In this document: positions 35,576-48,085 of the stretch, one piece after another | Layout: each line of letters begins with the position of its first letter | Numbering within the stretch: the first letter of the stretch is position 1 | DNA from: Coriaria nepalensis | Lineage: Eukaryota; Streptophyta; Magnoliopsida; Cucurbitales; Coriariaceae | Length of the DNA: 64,000 nt | Assembly (NCBI GenBank): GCA_027186245.1 | Contig: CP114484.1 | Location: 8,588,001 to 8,652,000, forward strand | Direction: 5' to 3' | Notes under the pieces: model-generated | The model's database searches: none | What the model was told of the DNA's origin: nothing | The model's input: the letters and a program-made list of their open reading frames with translations, nothing else | Translations under genes and position numbers: made by a program

Positions 35576-38500
35576 ATGAGCAACGACAAGAGTAGCTTCA
35601 ACATGTCCAATCTCAGCTCTGGTATTTCCTCTCCTCTCAGAACTCGTTACCACCTCTCTTGTCTAATGCATTACAATGGCTGCTGTAGCTTATGTAAATC
35701 TAGATTATAACAGTGCTTGTTTGTTTATCCTCTGTTTTAGCCCTCAGCGATGAGAATCGAGCTGGCCTCGTTAATGCTCTGCAGGTAGCTTTACTTATCT
35801 ATCTGTTTGATTGCTGAGATAATAACCGCTTGAAATTGAAAATGAAAAGGACTTAAATATTTTGTTTGTGTATGTTTTGGAAATTCAGTAATAGTTGTAA
35901 CTATATTAAAAAAAATGAACAAGTTTATGAAGGTTGCAGTTTGAATGATTGATTGTATTGTGGTGATTTTTTGTAGAGTAAGATACAGAGTCTGGCTGGG
36001 CAGCATTCTGATGTCCTAGAGAATTTATCTCCAATTGTGCGTAAGCGTGTGGAGGTTCTCAGAAAGATCCAGGCAAGTTCTCTCTTTAATTATTGATTAA
36101 TGTATGTTACCGTTTTATGTTGTGCTGGAAGTGTTTACTATCTAATTAAATATGTGGATTAGAGAATTACTCCTGTTTGACTACAATGTGAACAACAATT
36201 CATAGTTCAATGCAATTTTTTTTTTAAAGATGTTACATGAGCTACTTTGTGATTATGATATGATAACTCTGTACTTAATCCATTCCTTATAGTGATATGA
36301 TCCTCTATGAGACACAATGAGTGCTCACTTTCACTCATTGATATTGTGGGCTCATTGGAATAATCCAAAGAAAGAGGATCTGATAACAAAATAAAGAAAG
36401 AGGGCATCTCAGAAAGCTACTTTTTGCTTCCCACCAACTCTTGGCTCGCTATGGTGCCTATATACCTATCTTCTTCCCTCCCTTACCCGCTTTCTTCATA
36501 CAACCAAATAATAAAGCTTCAAAGTTGTTTATTTTTGGCAAGATGATCTTCCAGGTTTTTCTCTGGTTGCTTAGTGATGACCACAAGTATGTTATGCTGT
36601 TTTTCTCTTCAACTGTTGCTTAATGTATGTTGCAGTTTATTGTAGTACTGGAAGTGTACTATATCAGCAATTATGTGGCTTAGAGAAATCACTCTTCAGT
36701 AAGACCACAATGTGAACAACCATCCATAGTCTCATGCAATCACCCTTTATATTAATGCTGGTAAAGTATCAAATATGATCCTCTATGAGACACAGCGATT
36801 GCTCTTTTCCTCTCATTGATATTGTGGGCTCACTGGAATAATCCAGAGGAAGTGGATCTGATAGTAAAATAAATAAAAAGGGCATCTCAGAAAGCCAATT
36901 TTTGTTCCCCATCAGCTCTTGGCTCGCTATGATGTCTACATCCTAAATTCCTCCCTATCCTTACCCACTTCGTTGATATAACATTCTATGGTGATAAGCA
37001 TGAATACTGAGTTAGGCCATTACTGCAGTTTAAGTTCTAATCTCCTCCACTACTATTAGTTCTAACAATGCTTGATTGTGGAAAAGTACAAGACTTCCTA
37101 TCATTTTGATTAGTTGAGTTAATTTTAATTCCTATGCCTTTTACAGAGTCAGCATGGTGAGTTTGAGGCAAAATTCTTTGAGGAGCGGGCAGCACTTGAA
37201 GCAAAATATCAGAAATTGTATCAGCCACTATATGCCAAGGTGCTTTAATCGTTACCTTCATCTTTCTTGGGGCCTTGTTCTATGCTAGTGTATGTGCATA
37301 CATTTCATTGCTGTGCATGCCATGAGGGAGTTGCTATCATAAAACAGAAGCAAACCATTTTTTACGTGATTACATTTTTATTTATCTAAACATGGCTAGT
37401 TTCAAATATCTAAGTTAACTTGTAAATTGGTAATTTTGATCTATTGTGGCCCTTAACTTATTCTACAAGCACTTGCAGCGACACGATATTGTAAATGGTG
37501 TGGTTGAAGCTGAAGGGGTCACAAACGAAGCTGCAGCAGGTCAAGAGGAGGGTAAAACTGCTGAGGGTATGGTCTAATTTCAGATTATAGTTTCTTCATA
37601 GCAAATGAAGGCCATTATATTGAAGTGATGATATAAACTCTTGTGTTGTTACAGAGAAAGGAGTTCCTGATTTTTGGCTTACTGCAATGAAAAATAATGA
37701 AATATTAGCTGAGGAGGTTAGTTGTTTGCCAATTTTTTTATTTTTTTATTTTTTTCATTTACATATTTTGGTACATGTACTACTTCTGGAATTCTATGAC
37801 AAGTATGCTGACATATTTATAATCATCAGATTTCTGAGCGTGATGAAGGAGCTCTTAAATACCTCAGAGATATCAAGTGGTGTAAGATTGAGGAACCCAA
37901 GGGATTCAAGCTTGAGTTCTTTTTTGACACTAATCCCTTTTTTAAGAACTCTGTCTTGACGAAGACATATCACATGATTGATGAGGATGAACCCATTCTA
38001 GAGAAAGCAATAGGGTGAATTTTCGCTTCATTCCCTCTTTTCTTTTGTAGTGTATATTCCAAAGCGGTTTGCTCTATGGTTAAAGAGGTGTGTGTGCAAT
38101 TTCTTCTGTTTGGCTAGAGAAACATGGCAATTTATATCCTGTGTTTTGTAGGACCGAGACTGAGTGGCATTCTGGAAAATGTTTGACACAAAAATTACTT
38201 AAGAAGAAGCCTAAGAAGGGATCGAAGAATTCAAAGCCAATAACTAAGACTGAAGTTTGTGAAAGTTTCTTCAACTTCTTTAGTCCACCTCAAGTACCTG
38301 ACGATGAAGAAGATATTGATGAAGATACTGTATGATCATACTAAAGAAAAATATAAATCTCATTATTTTATTTTATTTTTTTCCGATTTTTATGCAATTT
38401 TTTTTTCCTTCCATTATAGGCAGAGGAGCTTCAGAACCTAATGGAACAAGATTATGACATAGGGTGAGTATATATCGGGCTTTATGGTGTTGGAACGACA

Positions 38501-38933
38501 TAAATAGACCTGTATCTAACTTTTGTATTCTGCATAGGTCAACTATCCGGGACAAGATTATCCCACATGCTGTGTCATGGTTTACCGGTGAGGCTAATGA
38601 GAGAGATGAATTTGGTGACATTGAAGATGAGGATGAAGACGATGAAGAAGGTGAGGAAGATGATGAGGATGAAGAAGAGGATGAAGAGGATGATGAAGAT
38701 GATAATGATGATGAAGATGAAGATGAAGATACAGGCAAGTCCAAAAAGAAGGTACAGTTTAGTTACATGCTGCATGAGCTTTCCTCTCTTTTCATAAGAA
38801 GATAAATGAGTTATAAATTTCATTTGGAGATGTAAATTTTGTGTTGTTTTCTTTTATTCAGAAGGGTGGAAAAGTGCCAGCAGGAGAAGCAGGACAGCCC
38901 GGTGAGAGGCCTCCAGAGTGCAAGCAGCAATAG
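35576..38933 (+). CDS. NAP1: Nucleosome assembly protein 1 (NAP1) histone chaperone
   Basis: Histone H2A-H2B chaperone shuttling between cytoplasm and nucleus. Eleven exons: 35576-35621, 35741-35784, 35977-36072, 37147-37239, 37479-37566, 37655-37716, 37830-38014, 38152-38329, 38420-38463, 38538-38751 and 38862-38933. They sum to 1122 nt, or 373 aa. Motifs: [12 protein letters not shown] and [20 protein letters not shown] (long dimerisation helix), [75 protein letters not shown] and [15 protein letters not shown]-terminal acidic tail of about 40 Asp/Glu is followed by KSKKK and ends CKQQ, the farnesylation box of plant NAP1 proteins. Intron 3 has a GC donor (36073-36074) and holds a 520-bp tandem duplication. 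No lesion seen. Confidence 0.97.
36102..36970 (+). repeat. Tandem duplication (period about 522 bp) inside NAP1 intron 3
   Basis: Copy 1 starts near 36102 and copy 2 near 36624. Both contain, in order, GTATGTT, CTGGAAGTGT, ACAATGTGAACAAC, GATCCTCTATGAGACACA, CTCATTGATATTGTGGGCTC, GGCATCTCAGAAAGC and CTCTTGGCTCGCTATG. A segment of about 150 bp (36470-36620) is present only between the copies. Confidence 0.88.
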
Positions 38934-39511
38934 AACGAACAAGTGGGTCCCACCGAGCTTGCTTCATTTGTTGATTAAAAAAGGGGGCGTTGGGACAATT
39001 TTGGGTTTGGGTCTTTTCTATAATATATAAAATTGTTTCAGTATTGAGTTATATTTTAAGAGTCCATTTCCCCCCTTCGTCTATTTATGTAGTGATTTTG
39101 GGGGTGTTGGGGATTACAGTCACTGGTGTGAGTGGTTGGTTTTTCTGTTTATTTGATTTTTTAAAATCTATTTTGTTTCATGAAATATTTAAATGTTTTT
39201 ACTTTGTGGAGGCTTACTTTGCTTGTACACCAGGTCACAATCTGTTGTCCTGTTGGTATTCATCGTAAGTGTCCAAGAAGAACAATGGTGTTCCTTCATA
39301 TCGCTAAAATGTTTTGTTTTATATATTCATTCATAATCGTAATCTTATACGTGACCCTAGTTTAGTTAAATATTTAACTTCTTATTATCAACTCTGGAAT
39401 AGAAGTTACTTTCAAGGTTTGAATACCGAGTATGAGGAATGATTGTGATCGGCCGCCGTAACAAGGTTTTGACACAAAAAAGTGTAAAAAGCTAATTAAA
39501 TGTCATCAAAA

Positions 39512-40284
39512 TAAATAAGAGAATTTATACCCAAAATCAAGTTTAAATATAGTTTTGTGTTAAAAACTTTTAAAATTATAATTTACATCCAAAGATTATA
39601 AATAATACTCGAAATCAAGTTTTTTACGAAAATCGATCCCAATTTAAGTATTTCTTTCTATTTTTAACCCTTAGAATTTAATTTTTATTCCATTTTATAT
39701 TTTAAATCAATTTTTTTTCTACATCTATTTACCACCACCATGACCTCCAGTAACCATTCCACTGCCGCTATTAATCATCCATGTCGACCACCACCAATGC
39801 CGGCCACTACACCGACTATTGTCGACCACCACCACTATCGCCATCGGCGGTGGTTGTTGGTGGCAATAAGGGTCAGTGGTGGTTGACGACAATGGGCGAT
39901 TGTGGTGGTCGACGGAGGCGATTGGCGGCAGTGGCAGTGGTGGTCGGCGATAGCATGGATCGGTGTTGGTGGTTGGCAGCAATGGCGAAATTCGGCATGG
40001 GCTGGTTGCGAGTGGCATGTGGAGGTAGTAGTAAATGGATGTAGAGAAAAATATTTGTTATAAATAATAAAATGAATTAAAAATATATAATTAAAATGTT
40101 GGGGTAGAAAATGGAAAGAAATATTTAATTTGGGGTTAATTGTTAAAATAGTTAATCGAAAATTTTGATTTAGGATGTTATTTATACTTCTTACATATTT
40201 TTTTTGGTGTGAATTATAATTTCAATTTTTTTTTTATGCTAAATTATTCTTTAAGTTTGATTTTAGGTGTAAATTATCTTTAGC
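39512..40284. mobile_element. Fold-back element with long imperfect inverted repeats (~770 bp)
   Basis: The left arm (39512-39780) and the reverse complement of the right arm (about 40020-40284) align through AATTTATACCCAAAATCAAG / AATTTACACCTAAAATCAAA, through TTTCTTTCTATTTTTAACCC / TTTCTTTCCATTTTCTACCC, and through TCTACATCTATTTACCACC / TCTACATCCATTTACTACT. The centre is GC-rich CCACCA / TGGTGG repeat. Open frames in the centre are compositional. Partial relatives lie at 53790-54010 and 55220-55700. Confidence 0.75.
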
Positions 40285-40804
40285 CTTAAAAAAAAAATAC
40301 ATTATTTTAAGAAATTTGTGTACATGCATGATAGAATTATAAATATAATTCTTATATGATGGGTGGCGTGATTTATAAAAATAATATTTATAGCTGTGAT
40401 GAAACTTAGTGTACTATGTTACATTACTCCATCTACATTTAAGGATACTTGAGGAATGATATTTATCATTACTCGATACATGGGTCTTAATAGAGTTATA
40501 TCTAATTATGTGCTTTTAAAGCGAGTTTGAGGTGTTAAATTTTGAGGCCTGATTTAAGGCATTTAAGGCCTAATACAACTGAAAGATGAAAAATGCCCTA
40601 AATCTACATTTGAGATCTTTTTATACACTTGTGAATACTTGATGGATGACAATGATCACCTCGTAAGTGCATTAAGAGTGCATTTAAGATCCCTTCTTGA
40701 AAGAAAAAAATTTAATAGAGAAATTTTTGAGTTGATCGTATCTAATGTGGACCAATTTATTTTAATCACATATAAATTTGATGTGATGTATGATATAACA
40801 GTAT

Positions 40805-41160
40805 GAAAGTAATATGTGTGGGTTGAAATGTACTGGTCCACCATAAATATGATTTACACAAGATTTTCTCAACATAATAGACAATGAGGTATAATTTCTT
40901 ATTAGGATTTTTTTTGGCCAAAATTATTAGGATATGGATGAGACATTATATATCATATTAAATGTGTGTAAAAGTAATATGTGTGGGTTGAGATGTATTG
41001 ATCCATCATAAACACGATTTACACAAGAATTTCTCAACATAAAAAACAATGAGACATAATTTTTTAATAGGAATTTTTTTTGGCCAAAATTCTTAGGATC
41101 TGGATAAGACATTATATATCTCACATTAAATATATGTGTGATTGAGATGAATCGATCTAC
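40805..41160. repeat. Direct repeats of ~160 bp, two full copies and a partial third
   Basis: AAAGTAATATGTGTGGGTTG occurs at 40806 and 40971, each followed by ACACGA/ATATGA-TTTACACAAGA, TTCTCAACATAA, ACAATGAG and TTTTTTTTGGCCAAAATT. A third, shorter copy (ATATGTGTGATTGAGATG) starts near 41132. Confidence 0.85.
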
Positions 41161-41298
41161 GTAAATATAATATATCCAAAAGTTTCTCCCTAATTAATCA
41201 CTGCCCTGCCACCTAAGCAAAGAAATAATGTAAAAAAATAACTCCATAACTTAACATGAGACACATAAGATTAAAGAACAACTTAGAAAGATTTACCG

Positions 41299-41845
41299 TG
41301 TTGCTAAGCCACGAGATTATATTAAGGCATTGATTAGAACAAAAATCCCCCTCCAATATGAGCTCACGTCTACAATTAAATTAGAAAAGTTTACAACCAT
41401 AGGCAATGCCAAGAGTAATGCACAAGAGGCCCCAAAGGCTAAGGCCTTAGAATGTTATGAGGTGAATCTCCTAACACGCCCAATACACATTAAGTGCAAG
41501 ATCGTCACTCAAGAGGGTGGATATATGACTTATCAAATATCTTATCACAAAATGGCCCAAATTGGGTAAAATCTCAACTGGCTCTATCAACTTAAGAGTT
41601 TTAGCCTTACAAGACTCTATTAAGTAAATCCTATAAATACCCCATATGTGATCCATAAGGTACATGCTAATAATTCACAACTCTTGTTTTTTTTTATTTA
41701 TAAATCTATTGCTTCGATTAAAGTTTCTAACTGAAGCATCGGAGGGGGGTTCGTAGGTTGTAACCCCTACGCTTCTTTAGTGTTTTCTATCTTGTAGGTT
41801 TGATCGATCATGGACATACTGTTAGAGCAAATTTTGGCCTCAACA
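41299..41845 (+). mobile_element. Probable 5' LTR of a Tat-lineage Ty3/gypsy element
   Basis: The candidate LTR runs from TGTTGCTAAGCC to ...GGCCTCAACA, so its ends are TGTTG/CAACA inverted. It contains the TATA-like CTATAAATACCCC at about 41630 and is followed at once by GTTTGGCGCCGACCATGAG (41846-41864), the TTTGGCGCCG-type primer site typical of Tat/Ogre-lineage elements. A 3' LTR was not found, so the 5' boundary rests on the inverted ends alone. Confidence 0.5.
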
Positions 41846-41999
41846 GTTTGGCGCCGACCATGAGAACTCGATGTCTCCTACAATCACAAGTCCTTAAAAT
41901 CAACCGGTAATCAAAGACCCACATTCTAAAAATTCCCTCTTTACTAGTGACTGTATGAAGGACATACTCTGGGACGTTGAGTAAGGGCGCAACTAACGC

Positions 42000-44750
42000 T
42001 TCCCACATATGATGGCCGCCCCACAGGATGACGTTGAGGCACAACCCAAGCCTCATGGCATGGTGAATGAGATCCCGATAGAGAACATTGATCCCGTAAA
42101 AGAATGGGTCAATAGTTCCATATAAAAAGCTGTAGACACGGAGCGGAGGGAGCTTTTTGTGCACATCAATAGGAAGATACAGGTGCTACAAGCCTTTGAA
42201 CCTAACGAGGATGGTAGTGGCGATGGTGATGATGCGGATGAGGGAGGAGATTAATGCTCTCATGGCCAATGGATCCGTCTACCAGGGAGAATGATGATGG
42301 AATTGGAATTCGCAATAACAAGAGGCGAAATGATGAAGATTCTCACTCTCAAAATGAGTTAAAACACCGAGTCAACTTGGTCATTCACATAGAGAATAAT
42401 TATGACAGTGCAAGTACTAACCACTAAGGAGAATAGACTTGCCTAATCCAGTGACCTTGGCATGACCTCCCATAGTGATGCAACCAATGTATAAGAAACC
42501 ACGACTCACAACGACATAACAATGAAAAGAAAAGTTCATTACTTTATTATTATTAATTTATGGTTCCTTAACTTATTATGTTACCAAAATGCAGGACGAG
42601 CTATTGTTACATGTAACTGAATTATACAAGGCGACCAAAAACCCAACTTACTCTGGCTACATCTAAGTTCATAAGAAAACACTTGGAGCAACTTGGACAT
42701 GAATATTGGCCCATCAACAAAAAATAATAGAAAAAGGCTACACAGTAATGATGACAAAAGAGCTACATGCAAAAGAAAGTTGAGTGTGTCGAAGCCTTCC
42801 ATAAGGATTGATTAAAAGATGCATTAACAAGATCTAGGAAGATCCTGGCACTAATAGACTAAGGAGCCTATTTCCCTCAACGAGCGAAAAAGCTACCAAG
42901 AACATGGTAGCAAAAGAGAATAACACGTGGAGGGTGGACGCATGCGGGCTAAACACGCAAATGATAAACATACAGCTAAAGAGCTTAGTTTAATGATTGG
43001 GTTGAGTGAAAGAGGCCGAATGCGCATAGGGGATTAACTAAAGATCGAAGGATACAAAGAAGGAGATGGACGTGCAGAACTTGCAATGATTGAGCACACA
43101 AAAATTAAGGTCAATATTGACGAAGCACAAATCCAAGTTAATGACAAACCAAAGTCGAGCAAAGGATGGCGGCAAAAAAAAAAAAGAGGCATATGGAGTA
43201 GAGAAATGAGAAATTTAGTAATTGATAAATATGACACGATCCCATGATCACTGTTAACTAGTGTCAAAGGGCTAGTAGATAAGGCTATATTTAATAAGGA
43301 AATGGTCATGAGCTCCTCATCAGGAGGGCCTCATCAGAGCGCCTCACCATACCCCCTCGTCCGAGCTCCTCACTAGGAGGTCTTTATTAGAGCTCCTCAT
43401 CAGAGCGTCTCATCATGCCTCATCGTTCGGGCTCCTTGCCAAGAGTTCTTCATCAAAGCTCCTCATTAGTGCGCTTGACTAAGCCTCCTCATTCGAGCTC
43501 CTCCTTAGGAGGTCTTCATCATAGCTTCTCATTATGCGTGCTTAATCATGAGATCCTCATCCAAGCTCCTCATATGTACTCCTCATTAGAGCTCCTTATC
43601 GGTGGCTAAAGCCATAACAGAAAAATGCCTAAAGACCCTTCATAAGGCCGTAGATGAGGTGTGCTAGATTTGGTGGCCGATCGGGTGTATAAATTAGTTG
43701 AGGGCATACTTGAGTCCCATCGAAAGCTCTAGAAAGAGAACGGATAACGCCAAGAAAGAGGACAAGAAGAGAGACTAAAAGAGAAGTTCAGACCGAAAGG
43801 ACAAAATTCTCGCTATAAGCTGGAGAACTTGACACCCTAATTGCCAGCGCCGAAGTAATTTTCACTAGATATAAAAATCAAGACCTCTTCAAAAAGTGCC
43901 CCCCTCCCCATCGCTCAAGGGAGACCCTAGAAGAAGGAACATGAACATGTATTGATACTTTCATGGCGACCATGATCATCGAATGTAGAATGTTATCACC
44001 TAAAGAAAGAAATAGAGGCTCTGATCTAGCATAGGTTCGTCCAAAAATTTGTTGTGAAGGAGGATGATCACAATGAAGGTTACCAAGATGAGAAGTGCAA
44101 TAAAAATGACCTAGATGATAAAAAAACTGACACCACTAAACACTAGTAAGTGGTGAAGGAGATCAAGGTCATTGTAGGAGGACTGGAAGGCAGAGGCTCA
44201 TCTCGAAAAGGAAGAGTAGATGCGAGAGGCAGAGTAAACCGAAATATACTTGGTGGCCCAAATGAAGCCCTAGTGTAAAACCATCATCACGTTCAATGGC
44301 GTTGATGAGAAAAGGGTCATGTTTCCAAACAATGACGCTTTAGTCATAACGATAAACATAGCAACTACCCTAATGCATAAAGTTATGGTCGACATAGGAA
44401 GATCGGTCGATGTCATCACATTGTCTACTTTCCAAGAAATGGCCATCAGCAACGTCGAGCTTAGACCTTCAAAGATCTATATATCAGGAATTTCGGGTCA
44501 TCTAGTCTACCTAGAAAGAGTGATTCAATTGCCAATGGCTGTAGGCGAAGAACAATTGCCAAACTACTATCATGATGAATTTTCTGATCGCAAACACCCC
44601 TTTTGGTTATAAAGTTATTCTAGGAAGGTCCTTAGTGAATGCCCTCAAAGGGTTAGTCTCAACAAGACATTTGGGAATGAAGTTCCCAACAAGAAACAAA
44701 ATTAGAAAAGTCTAAGGAAGCCAAAAAAAAAGTCGAGAGAATGTCATGTT
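42000..44750 (+). pseudogene. Tat-lineage gag-protease remnant
   Basis: Broken frames on the plus strand. Near 43965-44030 YFHGDHDHR followed by CYHLKKEIEALI matches the Tat zinc-finger pattern (FH-x-DHGH-x-x-x-x-C-x-x-L-x-x-EIE-x-L). Near 44270-44450 ITFNG...NNDALVITINIAT and VMVDIGRSVDV are the aspartic protease region (family L-V-D-T-G-S-S), with the catalytic DTG reading DIG. Near 44605-44690 YKVILGRSLVNALKGLVST and LGMKFPT follow, the usual segment before pol. The element then goes straight to tandem repeats: no reverse transcriptase, RNase H or integrase blocks are recognisable, so this is a non-autonomous, decayed copy. Confidence 0.75.
43313..43600 (+). repeat. ~66-bp degenerate tandem array inside the Tat gag region
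   Basis: Units starting CTCCTCATCAGG (43313), CTCCTCACTAGG (43366), CTCCTTGCCAAG (43432) and CTCCTCCTTAGG (43498), with a partial fifth at about 43566. Each ends in TCGTCCGAG-like words (CGTTCGGG, ATTCGAG, ATCCAAG). The AGCTCCTCAT word recurs within units as well, so the 66-bp unit is itself a multimer of a shorter one. Confidence 0.8.
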
Positions 44751-45166
44751 ACCTCAATCAAGGGAAAACAAGTAGTAGAGGAAGATATGGTGAGAGTACT
44801 ATGCAAGCACACTGCAAGCCCATCATCAGCGAAATCATTAGGAGAATCTGACTAAGGCAGTGGAGAGGCCGCATGGCTAGGAGAGCAATTTCCCATAGAA
44901 TATTTCCCCAAACGTCACACGACGACAAAACTCATTATTTCATTTTTTATAAAGTTATGCATAGTTTAATATTCATGCTTAGTGCAATTCATTTCTTCAT
45001 TAAAAGTTTTTAATAATATTAAATAAAATTTTATTTTGCAAAAGAAAAAAAATATGTATAAGAATAAGGCACGCATAGCCACAACAAAAAAAGGCATGCC
45101 CTCATCAAAAGCAGCCAAGTCAAAAAGACCCAGTCAAAAAAACCAAGAAGGTTGCATGGCTATAAT

Positions 45167-45560
45167 AGAGCTCAGGCCAAAGCTGAAGAACTTGGTTAAG
45201 AGTCATGAATAGTGGTTAGAGATATCCTAGAGATAAAGGAATCCATGCAGATCCTAAGGCAAGACCCTTGGTGTAGTAAACCGGAAGAATAAAGTTGAAG
45301 AGACCTGATCATTCCTCAATAATAACAAAAGACCACACCATAATGAGGCGCCCCAAAAGAGCTCAAGCCAAAGCTGAAGAACTTGGTTGAGAGTCATGAA
45401 TAGTGGTCGGAGAGATCTCAGAGATAGAGGTATGAAAAGGAATCCACATAGATCCTTAGGCAAGACCTTTAGTGTGGTCAACCAGAAGAATAAAGCTGAA
45501 GAGACCTGATCATTCCTCAATAATAACAAAAGACCACACCATAATGAGGCACCTCAAAAG
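45167..45560 (+). repeat. Two-copy ~195-bp tandem repeat in the Tat element
   Basis: Units begin AGAGCTCAGGCCAAAGCTGA (45167) and AGAGCTCAAGCCAAAGCTGA (45358) and end AATGAGGCGCC / AATGAGGCACC. They share long perfect blocks such as GAGACCTGATCATTCCTCAA. Unit 2 carries about ten extra bases (TATGAAAAGG). Tandem repeats between the coding region and the 3' LTR are usual in Tat elements. Confidence 0.92.
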
Positions 45561-45749
45561 ATGCATAGGCATGCCGAGGCAAGAAAAAAAAAAGACCTCA
45601 GCATGTTGAGGCGTTTTAAAATTGTAAAGAAAGATGTCTAATCTTTTCACAAGACTCTGCCAAAGTGGAGCAATGAAAAAAAGGATGAATGCAAAGAAAT
45701 AAGTTGCAATATTGAGCCAAAGGTAAAATGGCCTAAGTAAAATATTGCT

Positions 45750-47950
45750 TAGGCTTAATTTTTAAGGGGGAGAAGAGGTACCATGAATAAAGCCAAAGAA
45801 ATCACAAAGAAGAGCAAAAAAAAAGAAGGCATCCAAAAGAGCTACAAAAGTGCCATCCAACACAAAGAAATGTAAAAAATGATGTCCAACATAAAAGACA
45901 CATAGCAAAAGATCAAGAGCCTTCGCCATCGGACCACTATGCATGAGGAGAGTCAACCCCACCAAGATCCTCCTCATCATCCATACCATCCTCTGGCTCT
46001 TGCTCAACATCGTCCTGATAAGAGAACTCTTTATCCTCAAGCTCTAGTAGTTTGGCATCAACCTCGAGAAAAGAGAAAGCTAGTTAGCTCCCCTTTGTCC
46101 AAAGTCTTAGCTCGGATCCTCACGACCTTGGGAGAACGACAAAACTCCCTCGACCATTCACTTTTAAGCTGAGGAAGCTGCGAATGAAAATACTTCTTCT
46201 CCTCGGTCAAACTATCAATTACCTCTAAGGTAGATTTTTTCCCGGCTTTAGATAACTAAGGTCTTTTCTTAGTATATAAACGAGCACCCTCGCCCTTCTC
46301 CCTCAGAGCCTTCTCCTCCGACAAGCTGTTCTTAGAGGCGGCCAACGCAAGGCTGAGGCTCGTCTTAGAATGCTGAAGAACCCCGATCTCAGCATGAGGA
46401 AATTTTAGCTGATCTACTAGGTCACTAAATTTTACTATAAGGTTGTCACCAGCTCTATTAGTCGCCATAACAGAATTCCCGACTTTAATCTATCAAGCAC
46501 TAAAAAATAAGAAGAAAGAGAAGTCATTATAAACCATGACAATAAAGAAGGGCGATAATTAGAAAGAGAAATATGCTTACACTCGAAAGTTTTTAGAGGA
46601 AGCTATCTATCAGCGCACTCTTCCTTGTCAAAGTACGATCGATAGAGGGTCTATGTAAAACGCAAGGAATTTCTTTTGAGAAGTGGGTCAGAGACTTATG
46701 ATCTAAACTTCATCGGTTGGCTGCATCATTTTCCTCGAAACGAAGGAGATGCTCTTAAAGACTCTACACATCCAAGGAAATCCATCTGAAGACTCCCCAT
46801 AAGGTGATGCCCCTCAAGGAGAGGGGTTAAGGGGAACAAAAGCCGAAGTTGAAGCCAAAGGAATTGCAATATTTTCTTTATGAAGGAGTCAAGCCATCAG
46901 CATATATGGCCTCTAAAGCAATCACAAGAGGGAGCGAGCTAACTGGCCCAAGTATTGAGAATGATCTCTATTCTTCCTCTTGGAACCATTCTCAGTTGTG
47001 GTTTTTCTCTTTCTACTTAGCTCGGCAACAGCCACCTTGGCTCTCAGTTGATTCCCTACACAAAATATGATAAGATGGATGATGAGAGAGTGCGATACAA
47101 GAAAAAACTCTATAGAGTGGAAATACAAACCTAAAAGACCTCACTAATAAGAAATGGAAAGACGGAGGGCTGTCTGAGAGATGAGTCCAATCTTCAACAT
47201 GTAATTCTCAATCAGTAAAGTGGAGGAATGCCTAAGGTCGACGTCGTACCTCTTCATTTTCTCGACAAATGTCAGACTCAAAGTCGGATAACTCACTTTT
47301 ATTAGGAAAAACATCTGTAAAAAGAGAAAGGAAGATAGTAAGATAATGAGGCGACATGAGGTAAAGCAACAAAAATAAAGTCATATAAAGGAAGAGGATG
47401 TGTAGTCACTTATGCTTGAAATCTCATTCCTGAAAAGTTTACTTGAGTCTCGAGCAATATCGCTCGATCTAATCATCATCTGAAGATGGCAACCACTTGC
47501 CTCTCACAATGAACTAGCTCTTCCTCCAAGAGTGTTTGGATGAAGGGAGCTCGATAATCCAACCTCATTAGAGGAGAGGTAGTAAAAGTCATAGCAACTA
47601 AGACTGATCTAAAACATCTTAAGGATCAAAAAAAGATCAAGCTCTATTTTTTTAGCCTCTTTCTTAGAATATAAGTCCCAAGTATATATCTCAGACCATT
47701 AGACATCATTTGGCTAAGAGGAGTCTGGAAGGAATCCAAGATGCCCACAATAAAGGGATGAATAGCAAAAGTACATGCCCAATTGAAACATTTCAAGATA
47801 AAAGGTGATCTCTTTCGTATTCTTTCTTATATTTGTTATGTTCTCAGAAGCCATGGGAGGATAGAGACAGACATCAGTAGGATCCAGAATTTGGACCTTC
47901 CTTAAAGGTGAGAGGCCTAGCCCCCACCTCTTTCAAGGGCGCCTCGGCTT
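45750..47950 (-). pseudogene. Antisense extra gene of the Tat element ('putative gypsy type transposon' family)
   Basis: On the minus strand about 47810-47650 reads TFAIHPFIVGILDSFQTPLS followed by SNGLRYILGTYIL. This fits the F-P-L-H-P-F-x...Q-L-x-P-N-x-W-R-x-L-x-G pattern of the Transposase_28 family. Nearer its 3' end, 46468-46256 encodes a coiled-coil-like stretch (VKFSDLVDQLKFPHAEIGVL; ALAASKNSLSEEKALREKGE). Antisense extra ORFs between pol and the 3' LTR are established for Tat-lineage elements. Stops and frameshifts break it, and a solo LTR (48086-49637) separates it from its upstream leader. Confidence 0.6.
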
Positions 47951-48085
47951 CCAAAAGCCTATTATTCGCACCAAAAGAAAGCATTTTTTGATAACCCACA
48001 TCACACATTTTGCATGCTTGCCTTATAATTAAAATTCAAAACCTCAACTAAGGTTCAAGCCTAAAGCACTACATCATACTGTTTT

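Noticed and set aside
38373..38823. Ser-rich and Ile/Phe-rich antisense frames
   Set aside because: Shadows of the GAT/GAA-rich exon coding the NAP1 acidic tail.
39725..40044. Frames rich in Pro/Thr and Gly/Trp
   Set aside because: They arise from the CCACCA/TGGTGG centre of the fold-back element; no domain, both strands open.
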